This document shows positions 38,576-47,243 of a stretch of DNA of 64,000 nucleotides, piece after piece. Position 1 is the first letter of the stretch; each line of letters opens with the position of its first letter. Source of the DNA: JACKII01 sp965202745 (GTDB lineage Bacteria; Pseudomonadota; Alphaproteobacteria; Bin95). The position numbers and the translations under genes were made by a program. The stretch covers positions 434,001 to 498,000 of the forward strand of contig CBDBCB010000020.1 in assembly GCA_965202745.1 (NCBI GenBank), written 5' to 3'. The notes beneath the pieces were generated by a model. The model did not search any database. It was given only the letters and a program-made list of their open reading frames with translations, and was not told the origin of the DNA.

Positions 38576-40129
38576 GTGAGCAAGGTAACGTCCGCCGCGG
38601 AGGCGGTTAAGCGCATCGAAAGCGGCTCTGTGCTGGCGGTGGATGGCTTTGTCGGGTCCGTCTGCCCGGAAGAGCTGCTGATTGCGCTGGAGCAGCGCTT
38701 CCTTGACACCGCAGAGCCGCGTGGCCTGACGGTGTGGGCCTCTACCGGCTCCGGCGACACGCGGGGCAAGGGCCTGGACCGGCTGCACCATGACGGCATC
38801 ATCGACCGGCTGGTGGTCTCCTACCTCAACCTGAACCGCAAGCTGCAAAAACGGCTGGTGGATGAGGAAATGGACGCCTACCTGCTGCCCCTGGGCGTGA
38901 TGGTGCAGTTGTACCGGGAAATCGCGGCGGGCAGGCCCGGCCTGGTAACCCATGTAGGCCTCGGCACCTTTGTCGATCCGCGCCATGGCGGCGGGCGGGT
39001 GAACAAGCGGACGCAAGGCGACATCGTCAAAGTGGTCGAGCTGGAAGGCCGGGAGTGGCTGCTCTATCCGAGCTTTAAACCGGCGGCGGGACTGTTGCGC
39101 GGCTCGACGGCAGATGAGGACGGCAACATTTCCATGGAGCGCGAAATTGCGACGTTCCAGGGGCCATCTTTTGCCCAGGCCGTGCACAATTCAGGCGGCA
39201 AAGTCATTGCGCAGGTAGAGAAAGTGGTGCCGCGCGGCACGCTGCATCCGCGCCAGGTGGTGATCCCAGGGCATCTGGTCGACCATGTGGTGGTGGCCCG
39301 GCCGGAAAATCACAAGCAGACCTTCAAGGTGGCCTACAGCCCGGTGTTCGCGGGCGACGAGCGGGTGGATGTGGCGGCGATGGAGCCGATGCCGCTGGAT
39401 ATCCTCAAGCTGGTTGGCCGGCGTGCAGCCATGGAGTTGCGCCGGGGTGACGTGGTGAACCTGGGCGTCGGCTATCCGGAGTTCGTTGCCACGGTGGCGC
39501 GGGAGGAAGGCGTCGGCGACCAGTTCACGCTGACGGTCGAAAGCGGCTCCACCGGCGGCTTTCCAGCCTATGGCCTGTCATTCGGCGCGGCGACCAACGC
39601 GACCAGCGTCATCGATCACACTTACCAGTTCGACTTCTATGACGGCGGCGGGCTGGACATCACGTTTGTCGGGCTGGCCCAGATGGATCAGGCGGGGAAC
39701 GTGAATGTCTCGCGCCTGGCAAACCGGGTGCCGGGCATCGGTGGTTTCTTTAACGTCACCCAAAGCGCCGACCGGGTGGTGTTCTGTGGCCAGTTTACGG
39801 CAGGCGAGACCGACATCGCTATTGAAGACGGCCAGTTGATGATCCGCCGGGATGGCGACGTCACCAAGTTCGTGGAGGCGGTCGAGCAGATCACCTTCAA
39901 CGGCAGCGTCGCGCTCTCACGCGGGCAGCAGGTCATGGTAGTGACCGAGCGGGCAGTATTCCGCATAGACGGGGATGGCCCGGTGCTGATCGAGATCGCG
40001 CCGGGTGTGGACCTGGAGCGGGACGTGCTGGCGAAGATGGCCTTCCGCCCGCAGGTCGCGGCAGATCTGAAGGAAATGGACGCTGCCTTGTTCGGCACGG
40101 ATCAGATCGGGCTCGCCGCGCAACTGTAA
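38576..40129 (+). CDS. Acyl-CoA:acetate/3-ketoacid CoA-transferase (family I, Pct-like)
   Basis: A fused alpha-beta CoA-transferase of 517 residues, GTG start 12 bases after the HisD-like gene. It begins 'MSKVTSAAEAVKRIESGSVL', with 'GFVGSVCPEEL' and the catalytic Glu in the C-terminal 'LTVESGSTGGFPAYGLSFGA'. It moves CoA between acyl groups via a glutamyl-CoA intermediate, as in propionate or acetoacetate CoA-transferases. Followed by a hairpin terminator. Confidence 0.87.
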   Translation: MSKVTSAAEAVKRIESGSVLAVDGFVGSVCPEELLIALEQRFLDTAEPRGLTVWASTGSGDTRGKGLDRLHHDGIIDRLVVSYLNLNRKLQKRLVDEEMDAYLLPLGVMVQLYREIAAGRPGLVTHVGLGTFVDPRHGGGRVNKRTQGDIVKVVELEGREWLLYPSFKPAAGLLRGSTADEDGNISMEREIATFQGPSFAQAVHNSGGKVIAQVEKVVPRGTLHPRQVVIPGHLVDHVVVARPENHKQTFKVAYSPVFAGDERVDVAAMEPMPLDILKLVGRRAAMELRRGDVVNLGVGYPEFVATVAREEGVGDQFTLTVESGSTGGFPAYGLSFGAATNATSVIDHTYQFDFYDGGGLDITFVGLAQMDQAGNVNVSRLANRVPGIGGFFNVTQSADRVVFCGQFTAGETDIAIEDGQLMIRRDGDVTKFVEAVEQITFNGSVALSRGQQVMVVTERAVFRIDGDGPVLIEIAPGVDLERDVLAKMAFRPQVAADLKEMDAALFGTDQIGLAAQL

Positions 40130-40186
40130 AGGATGCCGAACCGGGACGCGCGGTCGTCAGCGGCACCGCAATCCCCGGTCAGATTA

Positions 40187-40206
40187 AACCGCTGGGGCGG
40201 TTGATT
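40187..40206 (+). terminator. Short hairpin terminator after the CoA-transferase
   Basis: AACCGC / GCGGTT stem with four-base loop followed by TTGATTT. It lies between the CoA-transferase stop and the convergent ctrA end. Confidence 0.6.
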
Positions 40207-40230
40207 TGACCAGGGGTAATGCGTTGGAAG

Positions 40231-40953
40231 CTAGGCAGCCACCTGGTCGGCCGTTGCTTCAACCACGCCGTCTTCGCTCACCGGGTCGCGCAGCACGTAG
40301 CCGCAGCCCCAGACCGTCTCAATATAGTTGCTCCCACCGGTGGCATTGTTCAGCTTTTTGCGCAGCTTGCAGATGAACCCGTCGATGATCTTCACCTATG
40401 GCTCGTCGATGCCGCCATAGAGATGGTTCAGGAACATCTCCTTGGTCAGGGTTGTACCCTTGCGGATTGAGAGGAGTTCCAGGATTTGGTACTCTTTTCC
40501 GGTCAGATGCAGCAGCTGTTTATCCACCTCCGCCGTGCGGCTGTCGAGGTTCACTGCCAAACGGCCGGTACGGATAACCGATTCCGCGTGTCCCCTGGCG
40601 CGCCGGATAATGGCATGGACCCGAGCTACCAATTCCCGCCGGTCGAAGGGCTTGGTCAGGCAATCGTCGGCACCGATACCGAAGCCTTTGATCTTGCTGT
40701 CGGGCTCCGTCAGGCCAAAGAGAATAAGTGTTGGCGTTTCCACCTTGGTGCCGCGCAGGCGGCGCAACACTTCGTAGCCATCGATATCCGGCAGCAGGAT
40801 ATCCAGAATGATCAGGTCGTAGTCGTAGAGTTTGCCGATTTCCAGGCTGTCTTCGCCTAAATCGGTCGTATCACAGATGAAACCTTCGGTCTTAAGGATC
40901 GCTTCGACAGTGCGGGCGGTGGCACTGTCATCCTTAACAATTAGAACTCTCAT
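40231..40953 (-). pseudogene. ctrA: Cell-cycle response regulator CtrA, nonsense mutation and decayed residues
   Basis: CtrA is an OmpR-class master regulator of alphaproteobacterial cell cycle and motility, normally phosphorylated via CckA-ChpT. The receiver ('MRVLIVKDDSATARTVEAIL', acceptor Asp in 'IILDILLPDIDGYE') and winged helix ('TKEMFLNHLYGGIDEP') are recognisable over 241 codons. An in-frame TAG at 40396-40398 falls right after 'GGIDEP', before 'VKIIDGFICKLRKKLNNATG', truncating the DNA-binding domain. Several near-invariant positions are also altered: VED to VKD, LSGL to LFGL, DDY to DDC, WGRGY to WGCGY. This suggests a pseudogene decaying by ordinary substitution, not a single artefact. 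The neighbour sciP looks intact and cckA is also broken. Confidence 0.9.
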
Positions 40954-41104
40954 GCTCTGCACCTCGATTGATATCGGGTAATTCGTTTCCGTCTCAAATC
41001 ACACCTTATGCGGCAAAGGTTAACAACTTATAAAGTTTAAGCGAATTCGTTCGAGTTTTGTACCGTTTTTATTGCTATTATTGTCATCAATTCGCCGAAT
41101 GACG

Positions 41105-41401
41105 CTACGATTGACCCTCGCGGCCACGGTATTGGTTAACCCGCGTGGTGCGCAGGCCCATGAGTCCGTGCGATTCCGCGAGACGTTGCCACGATGCTAT
41201 TTCCTCCTCACTCAAGCCATAGCGGACGCACGCTTCCTCAGCGCTCAGCAGGCCGCCGCGGATAGCTGCGACCACTTCGGCTTTTCGGCGTATCACCCAT
41301 CGGCGGGTATCGGCCGGCGGCAGCGTTTCCAACGTCAACTCATCCCCGCTAGGGCCAATAACCCGCTTGCCGGTGCTCATATTTACGAGTCTGGTGTTCA
41401 T
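41105..41401 (-). CDS. sciP: CtrA inhibitor SciP (DUF1153)
   Basis: A 98-residue small DNA/CtrA-binding protein. The family core is clear: 'VIGPSGDELTLETLPPADTR', then 'RWVIRRKAEVVAAIRGGLLS', 'EACVRYGLSEEEIASWQRL' and 'GLRTTRVNQYR'. In Caulobacter SciP blocks CtrA-activated transcription by binding CtrA and DNA. It is intact here although ctrA next door is not. Start uncertain between 41401 and 41380; neither has a strong ribosome-binding site. Confidence 0.88.
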   Translation of the reverse strand: MNTRLVNMSTGKRVIGPSGDELTLETLPPADTRRWVIRRKAEVVAAIRGGLLSAEEACVRYGLSEEEIASWQRLAESHGLMGLRTTRVNQYRGREGQS

Positions 41402-41503
41402 ACCAATCCAATCGTAGCCCGATCAGCTGTAACCAACTGCCGGACAATTCCGTAGCTCGACAGCCGATGTTTACAGCAGAATCCTTTCCGAAGACCTAAC
41501 CCG
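41402..41503. other. sciP-dksA intergenic segment
   Basis: The first part of a 279-base gap between divergent sciP and dksA. No clear promoter is seen here; a palindrome and TTGACA box follow at 41504-41538. Confidence 0.4.
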
Positions 41504-41530
41504 GATTGGAATTTTCACTCTATTCCAATC
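41504..41530. repeat. Palindrome upstream of dksA
   Basis: A perfect 9-bp inverted repeat GATTGGAAT / ATTCCAATC with a 9-base gap, directly followed by a TTGACA hexamer (41533-41538). It could be an operator overlapping a promoter, or a leader/terminator hairpin. A further GATTGGAAA occurs just downstream. Function inferred only. Confidence 0.5.
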
Positions 41531-41680
41531 TCTTGACATTCAACCTTGACGGGAATACCGCCACCGCCCGATTGGAAAAAATTGGCCGATGTTAGCCTAA
41601 AGTCGCAATCGGCAATTGACCGGCCGCCCGCGAGGCGCTATCAGCACCCCAAATCGCCCTAATCGGCTTGGGGATGCCGC

Positions 41681-42097
41681 ATGAAAGTCGTCTTGCCGCC
41701 GGATTATCGACCGTCCGACACCGAAGAATTCATGAACCCGCTACAGCTGGAATACTTCCGGCAGAAGCTGCACGAATGGCGCGCTCAACTCATCCAAGAG
41801 TCCGAGGGCACGCTGAGCCACCTGCAACAGGAAAGCCTGGTCGAGGCTGACTGGACCGACCGTGCGTCTGCTGAGACAGACGTTGCGTTGGAATTGCGCA
41901 CGCGTGACCGCGCCCGCAAACTGATCGTCAAGATCGAGGAAGCGCTGGTTCGGGTCGAGGATGGCTCTTACGGCTATTGCGAAGATACGGACGAACCTAT
42001 CGGTTTGCGCCGCCTGGAAGCCCGACCGATCGCGACCCTGAGCCTGGAAGCGCAGGAGCGGCACGAGCGTATGGAACGCAGTCACCGTAACGATTAA
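41681..42097 (+). CDS. dksA: RNA polymerase-binding protein DksA (alphaproteobacterial type)
   Basis: A 138-residue DksA/TraR-family protein: an N-terminal coiled coil with the usual acidic-tip region ('DWTDRASAETDVALE'), then the zinc-finger domain 'YGYCEDTDEPIGLRRLEARP'. As in other alphaproteobacterial homologues, the second Cys pair is not present. DksA modulates stringent-response transcription with ppGpp. An in-frame ATG about 50 bases further in ('MNPLQLEYFRQKL') is also possible. Confidence 0.92.
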   Translation: MKVVLPPDYRPSDTEEFMNPLQLEYFRQKLHEWRAQLIQESEGTLSHLQQESLVEADWTDRASAETDVALELRTRDRARKLIVKIEEALVRVEDGSYGYCEDTDEPIGLRRLEARPIATLSLEAQERHERMERSHRND

Positions 42098-42207
42098 CGC
42101 CGTTCGCCTGTCCTTCACAGGAAAAAAGTGCGGCGGCGTTAACGAAATATCAGCTTGGAGTCAGCAACCAAGAGGTGCAATCTGCACGTCTCTGGAGGAA
42201 GAGTCTG

Positions 42208-43901
42208 ATGGCTTTGCTGATCGACAAGTGGGACGGTGCGGCACCGCTGCCGCCGCGTTCACCCCTGACCAAAGGCATGCAGTCCTGGCTGGGCAGCAAT
42301 GTGCCGGGCTTGGCCGCCGGTGTGTTGTCGCTCTGGCGGAAAGACCGGAATCCGGATGCGGAAAGTACCGTACCGGCTGCGGCCGTGCGGAGCGAGCCGG
42401 AGCCTCCGCCGGAGAGCGATAACGGCGCAGACGGGCGCCGCCAGGTGTTTGACGACGGCCCGATCGGCATTGCGGTTCTCGATCCGGCGGACCGCCTGCT
42501 ACAGAGCAGCGCCGCGTTCCAGGCCCTTGTGGGATCAGACCGCGCGGCCGACGGCCAGCCGCTGGACACCATTCTGCGGGCGACCGATGGCAGCGACCTG
42601 GGCGACAGCCTGGCAACCGACGGCACCATCACCATCGACGTGACTATCATCCCCGCCGACAAAGAGGCTGAGGAGCGAAGCGGCAACCTGCTGGCAGCGC
42701 CCCTGGAGGGCGGTACACGGGTGGTGCACCTGATCGAAACCACGCGCCAGAAAAAGTTGGAGCTGCAATTTACCCAATCGCAAAAGATGCTGGCAGTGGG
42801 CACTTTGGCTGGTGGTATTGCTCATGATTTCAACAACCTGCTGACGGCGATGAACGGGTTCTGCGACCTACTGCTGCAACGTCATCAGCCGGGCGACCCC
42901 TCGTTTGCCGACATCATGCAGGTAAAGCAGAACGCCAATCGAGCGGCCAATCTGGTGCGGCAATTACTCGCTTTTTCCCGCCAGCAGACATTGCAACTAC
43001 AGGTGCTAAGTCTGCCGGATGTGATCGCTGATCTGTCCAGCCTCTTGCGCCGGCCTGTTGGGCGCCGGCATCGAGCTTCAGGTCGCGCATGGCCGCGATA
43101 TAGGCGCGGTACGGGTGGATCGTGGCCAACTGGAGCAGGGGCTGATCAACCTCGCCGTAAATGCCCGGGACGCCATGAATAGCGAGGGCTCCCTGACTGT
43201 CGAAACGCGCAATATCACGCCTGCGGAGGCCGGAATCCCGCCGCGCCAGCCGCGTCCTGGATACTCATAGAGGTCACCGATACGGGCAGGGCATCCCGGC
43301 CAGCCTGCTGGACCGTATTTTCGAGCCCTTTTTCACCACCAAAGCCATTGGAGAGGGCACCGGCCTGGGGCTTTCGACGGTCTATGGCATCGTCAAGCAG
43401 ACCGACGGCTATATCTACGCCGACAATGCACCGGGCGGCGGGGCGCGCTTTAGCGTTTACCTGCCGCTCTATCAGGGCACCGACGAGTCGGAGGCCGGCG
43501 GCACGCTGGCTGCCTCTACGGCGGACCTGACCGGGGCTGGTACCTTGCTGCTGGTGGAGGATGAAGACCCCGTGTGCCTGTTCGCCTCGCGCGTGCTGCG
43601 CAGCAGAGGCTACCGGGTGCTGAAAGCCCGCACCGGCCTGGCGGCGCTCACCCTGCTGGAGGATGCGGAGGAGCAGGTAGACCTGATCGTGACCGATGTG
43701 GTGATGCCGGAAATGGACGGCCCGGCGCTGATAGAACGGGTGCGGGCCAGCCAGCCAAGCATGCGGATCATCTGTATCAGCGGCTACGCCGAGGGGGCGT
43801 TCCGCGAGAAGCTGGGCTCCTTCCGCAATGTTCACTTCCTGCCGAAGCCCTTCACGCTCAGCCAGCTGGCGGAGCTGGTGAAAGACGTGCTGGAGGGCTG
43901 A
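42208..43901 (+). pseudogene. cckA: Hybrid histidine kinase CckA, three frameshifts
   Basis: CckA is the kinase/phosphatase at the head of the CckA-ChpT-CtrA phosphorelay. The H-box is 'LAGGIAHDFNNLLTAMNGFC', the ATPase has 'EPFFTTKAIGEGTGLGLSTV', and the C-terminal receiver has 'DLIVTDVVMPEMDGP'. Single-base lesions: +1 near 43054 ('SSLLRRPVGRRH' instead of 'RRLLGAGIELQVAHG'), -1 near 43265 and -1 near 43285 (GGG where GGGG is needed). Start at 42208 has a strong GGAGGAAG ribosome-binding site. The visible protein lacks the N-terminal transmembrane helices usually present in CckA, so an earlier 5' deletion is likely. Confidence 0.88.
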
Positions 43902-43975
43902 GGGGCTTGCTCCCCCGCTGGAGCCTGCCATAATTTTCAGCAGGCAAACCAACAGCAGCCGGGGAGTTAACCATC

Positions 43976-45121
43976 ATGCAACAGGGCCGCGTCGCGTTCG
44001 GGAATATGGACGCCGTCACCTTTGGCACACCAATGGAAGAAGCCATCGCTCACGAGGTCGAGCGCATCGGGGCGGAACGGGTGTTCCTGATGGTCAGCGG
44101 CACGCTGAACCGCGAGACGGGCGAGATCGAAAAGCCGCGCCGGGCGCTGGGCAATAAGGTGGTCGGCGAATTCGACAAGATGGCCCCGCACACGCCCCGC
44201 GGCGACGTGATCAAGGCGGCGGCGATGGCGCGGGAGGCCAAGGCGGACCTGATCGTCACCTTTGGCGGCGGCTCCCTGACCGATGGGGCGAAGGCGGTTT
44301 CGCTCTGTCTGGCGAATGATATCGACACGCCGGAAGGCATGGACCGGCTTCGCGACGGTCCAGACACGCTGACCGCCCCCACCGTCCGCCAGATCAGCAT
44401 TCCGACCACGCTTTCAGGCGGCGAGTTCAGCGCGATCAGCGGCGTCACCGACGAGCGAACCAGCATCAAGGAACTGTTCCGGCATCCCGATATCATGCCG
44501 ATAGCGGTGATCCTGGACCCTGCGCCGACGGTGCACACGCCGGAATGGCTGTTCCTGTCAACCGGCATCCGCGCGGTGGACAACTGCGTGGAGGGCTCCT
44601 GCGCCAAGGAAGCCAACCCGTGGACCAATACGCAGGCATTGCAGGGCCTATCGCTGCTGACCAAGGGCCTGGCGCGGGTGAATGAAGCGCTGGATGATAT
44701 CGAGACGCGGTTCAACTGCCTGATGGGCACGTGGATGTCCATGGCGGCGCTGGCGGCAGGCGTGCCCATGGGGGCGAGCCACGGCATCGGCTATGTGCTG
44801 GGCGCGGTGCACGACGTGCCGCACGGGCACACGTCCTGCATCATGCTACCTTATGTGATGCGCTGGAATAAGAGCGTGAACGCCGCCCAACAAGCAGAGG
44901 TGGCCCGCGCCATGGGCTGTGAGGAGGAGGATGCGGGCGATGCGCTCGACCGCTTCATCGGTGGCTTGGGAATGCCGCGTACCCTGAGTGCGGCGGGCGT
45001 AAAGCCGGAGCATTTCGACCGTATCTCCAAGCAGGCCATGGGCACACCCTGGATCCCGCGGAACCCCAGGCCTATTCCGATACCGGCAGAGGTGATGGAG
45101 ATATTGGCGTTGGCGAAGTAG
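43976..45121 (+). CDS. Iron-containing alcohol dehydrogenase (maleylacetate reductase-like)
   Basis: A group III Fe-alcohol dehydrogenase of 381 residues with the NAD-binding 'LIVTFGGGSLTDGAKAVSL' and metal-ligand histidines in 'MGASHGIGYVLGAVHDVPHG' and 'HTSCIM'. Members reduce aldehydes, 1,3-propanediol precursors or maleylacetate. A GGGGAG ribosome-binding site precedes the ATG. It is followed closely by a disrupted FAD oxidoreductase gene on the same strand. Confidence 0.88.
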   Translation: MQQGRVAFGNMDAVTFGTPMEEAIAHEVERIGAERVFLMVSGTLNRETGEIEKPRRALGNKVVGEFDKMAPHTPRGDVIKAAAMAREAKADLIVTFGGGSLTDGAKAVSLCLANDIDTPEGMDRLRDGPDTLTAPTVRQISIPTTLSGGEFSAISGVTDERTSIKELFRHPDIMPIAVILDPAPTVHTPEWLFLSTGIRAVDNCVEGSCAKEANPWTNTQALQGLSLLTKGLARVNEALDDIETRFNCLMGTWMSMAALAAGVPMGASHGIGYVLGAVHDVPHGHTSCIMLPYVMRWNKSVNAAQQAEVARAMGCEEEDAGDALDRFIGGLGMPRTLSAAGVKPEHFDRISKQAMGTPWIPRNPRPIPIPAEVMEILALAK

Positions 45122-45137
45122 GGGCAGATAGGCAGCG

Positions 45138-46206
45138 ATGACTGACTACGTAATCATCAGCGGCGGGGTTTATGGCTGCGCTACGGCCTGGCATTTGGCC
45201 AAGGCAGGGGCGAGTGTGACCGTGCTGGAGCGATGGACGGTGGCTTCCGGCGCATCTGGCGGGCCGGGGCATCGGGGGGGTGCGGGCGAGCTGGCGCGAC
45301 CGGCGGGAGTTGCCGTTGATGCGGGAGGCCTACCCAGTCTGGGAGGGTCTGCACGATGCGCTTGGCGAAGATAGCCTTTTTGAGCGGCAGGGCAACCTGA
45401 AACTGATCGGGCGGGAGCAGGACATCGGCATGGCCCACGCCCAGGCCTGGATGCATAACCAGGCGGACGTTGAAACTATCGTGCTGGATGCCCAGGAAGT
45501 GCGTGAGTTGGAGCCATACGTGGAGGACGGCATTTTCGGCGGCATTCTTTGCCCACGGGACGGATCGTCCGATCACACGAAGACGACCCGAGCCTATGCG
45601 GCCGCGGCAAAGCGGGAAGACGTGACGATCCGGGAGGAGACCCACGCCGTGGCGGTCGTCTATCGGGATGGCCGCGCCACAGGCGTCAGACTCGTGGATG
45701 GCTCCGTGGTGGAGGCTTCTGTTGGCGTGCTGATGCTCTCCAATTGGTCGGTCGCGGACCTGCTGGAAGGGCTGGTGGAAATCCCGGTATGGAGCGAGGC
45801 GCTGCAGGTGCCGAACCGCAACGTCATCAGCCACACCAACCGTATCTTGTCGCTGAAGCCGGAGCCCGGCAACCGGGTGATGATCTCCGGCGGTTATCGC
45901 GGGCACTATGACCGGGAAACCCATGTGGGCAAGGCGATTCAAGCCTCCATTGACGCCAATGTGGCGGATGCGGTGGCAACATATCCGAGCCTGGCCGGAA
46001 TCGAGATCGACGTGGCCGATGCGGGCCACCTGGAGAGCCTAACTATCGACCAGGTGCCGGAATGCCCGAACCTCTGGTACGGAACCGGCTGGTGCGGCCA
46101 TGGCTGGGCGATAGCGCCGGTGGTCTCGGAACTGCTGGCCCAGTTTGTGACGGAGGGCGAATGTCCGGCATTGTTGCAGCCGTTCGCGCTGTCGCGGTTT
46201 GGGTGA
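45138..46206 (+). pseudogene. FAD-dependent oxidoreductase (DAO/sarcosine oxidase-like), frameshifted
   Basis: A DAO-family amino/hydroxyacid oxidase. The N-terminal FAD-binding motif reads 'YVIISGGVYGCATAWHLA'; the usual GGG is altered to SGG. After 'ASGASGGPGHRG' the frame is lost at a run of seven G (45274-45280, six expected) and resumes as 'RASWRDRRELPLMREAYPVW' to the normal C-terminus 'WYGTGWCGHGWAIAPVVSEL'. One extra G in the run explains everything. Confidence 0.87.
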
Positions 46207-46371
46207 GTGGGGCTCCGCCTAAGAAACTATCGGATTAACCTGGAATTAACCGCAGCGTGCTAGTCTGCAAAAGCTTGAACAGGCATCCCGCGCGGTACCA
46301 AAATTTGGCCTTCACTTCAGATGAAGCGGCGATAAACGGAAGATAAGCAGGAGGTAAATTTTTTATAAACC

Positions 46372-46438
46372 GCACCTAAACCGTTTGGGGGTGAATCGGT
46401 TTAGAAATGTTTAGAAAAATTTACTTTCGTTTAGGTGC
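46372..46438. repeat. Inverted repeat in the gap after the FAD oxidoreductase
   Basis: GCACCTAAAC (46372-46381) and GTTTAGGTGC (46429-46438) form a perfect 10-bp inverted repeat 47 bases apart; the second arm runs into AATTTTTC. Between them lie further TTTAGAAA repeats. It is AT-rich and may be a bidirectional terminator region between the convergent oxidoreductase and SnoaL genes. Confidence 0.5.
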
Positions 46439-46475
46439 AATTTTTCTCCGGCACTCCTCCCCTATTTGGGTACCG

Positions 46476-47243
46476 TTAAAACTTGCCGTTGTCGTTTTTC
46501 CACTCACCCGCAGGCGGAACGGCTTCTCTGGTATCCCAGTGTTCAGCGAGCTTGCCGCCAGCAACCCGGTAGAGGTCGTAGAACGAGGTGTGCACGCCGT
46601 TGAGAAAGCCCTCGCAAACGGTGAAGACGAAGTTACCCTCGGCCAGAATGCGGTGGATGCGGGCATAGGCGATGGCAGGCGCGCCGTCTGCCAAGGTATC
46701 AGCCAGTGAAGCGCCCAGCGGAGCAACGCCGTCGGCGAGGTCTGGGCTGTGCTGGGTCAAGGCTGTGCCATCAAAAAAGCTAGCCAAGCGGTCCAGGCGG
46801 CGCTGGATCAAGACCTCCTCGGTGAAGGCCCGGACCAACGCGCGGTTGGCATCGGTGCGCTCGCGGTCTTGGGCCTCCGCCGGGCCATCCACCATGGAGT
46901 GGCCGGAGGGATTGGGGCCAAGCCTGGGCTGGATGTTGTCCCAGTGCTCGACCGCCAAGCCGTCCTCGAAGCGGAAGACTTCAAAGCCGATGCGACGGGT
47001 GGCGAAGTCATACTCGGTATGGCCGAAGACGAAATCGCCGTCCTCGAACGCGCGGACGATATTGACCCGCGGATTGGTGGCAGCCAACCGCTTGAACAGC
47101 TTTGCCAGCCCTTCCCGACCCTCATGGGTTTGGGGATTGTGCTGGATGTAGCGGTCGGGGTGGATAACCTCCACCGCGGAGGGATCGCCGGTCTCGATAC
47201 CCTTTAGCAGGCGGCGGACCCTGTCTGCGTTGCCGGTACTCAT
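46476..47243 (-). CDS. Tandem SnoaL-like (NTF2-fold) protein
   Basis: A 255-residue protein with two NTF2-fold domains in tandem: residues about 1-115 ('LLKGIETGDPSAVEVIHPD', 'EVFRFEDGLAVEHWDNIQPR') and about 125-245 ('RALVRAFTEEVLIQRRLDRL', 'GGKLAEHWDTREAVPP'). The repeated 'HWD' is the usual polyketide-cyclase-like SnoaL signature. It overlaps the MFS gene start by four bases. Function unknown. Confidence 0.78.
   Translation of the reverse strand: MSTGNADRVRRLLKGIETGDPSAVEVIHPDRYIQHNPQTHEGREGLAKLFKRLAATNPRVNIVRAFEDGDFVFGHTEYDFATRRIGFEVFRFEDGLAVEHWDNIQPRLGPNPSGHSMVDGPAEAQDRERTDANRALVRAFTEEVLIQRRLDRLASFFDGTALTQHSPDLADGVAPLGASLADTLADGAPAIAYARIHRILAEGNFVFTVCEGFLNGVHTSFYDLYRVAGGKLAEHWDTREAVPPAGEWKNDNGKF

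Noticed and set aside
37223..39187. Long open frame antisense to the HisD-like/CoA-transferase genes
   Set aside because: Composition-driven antisense frame; no domain; both sense genes are well supported.
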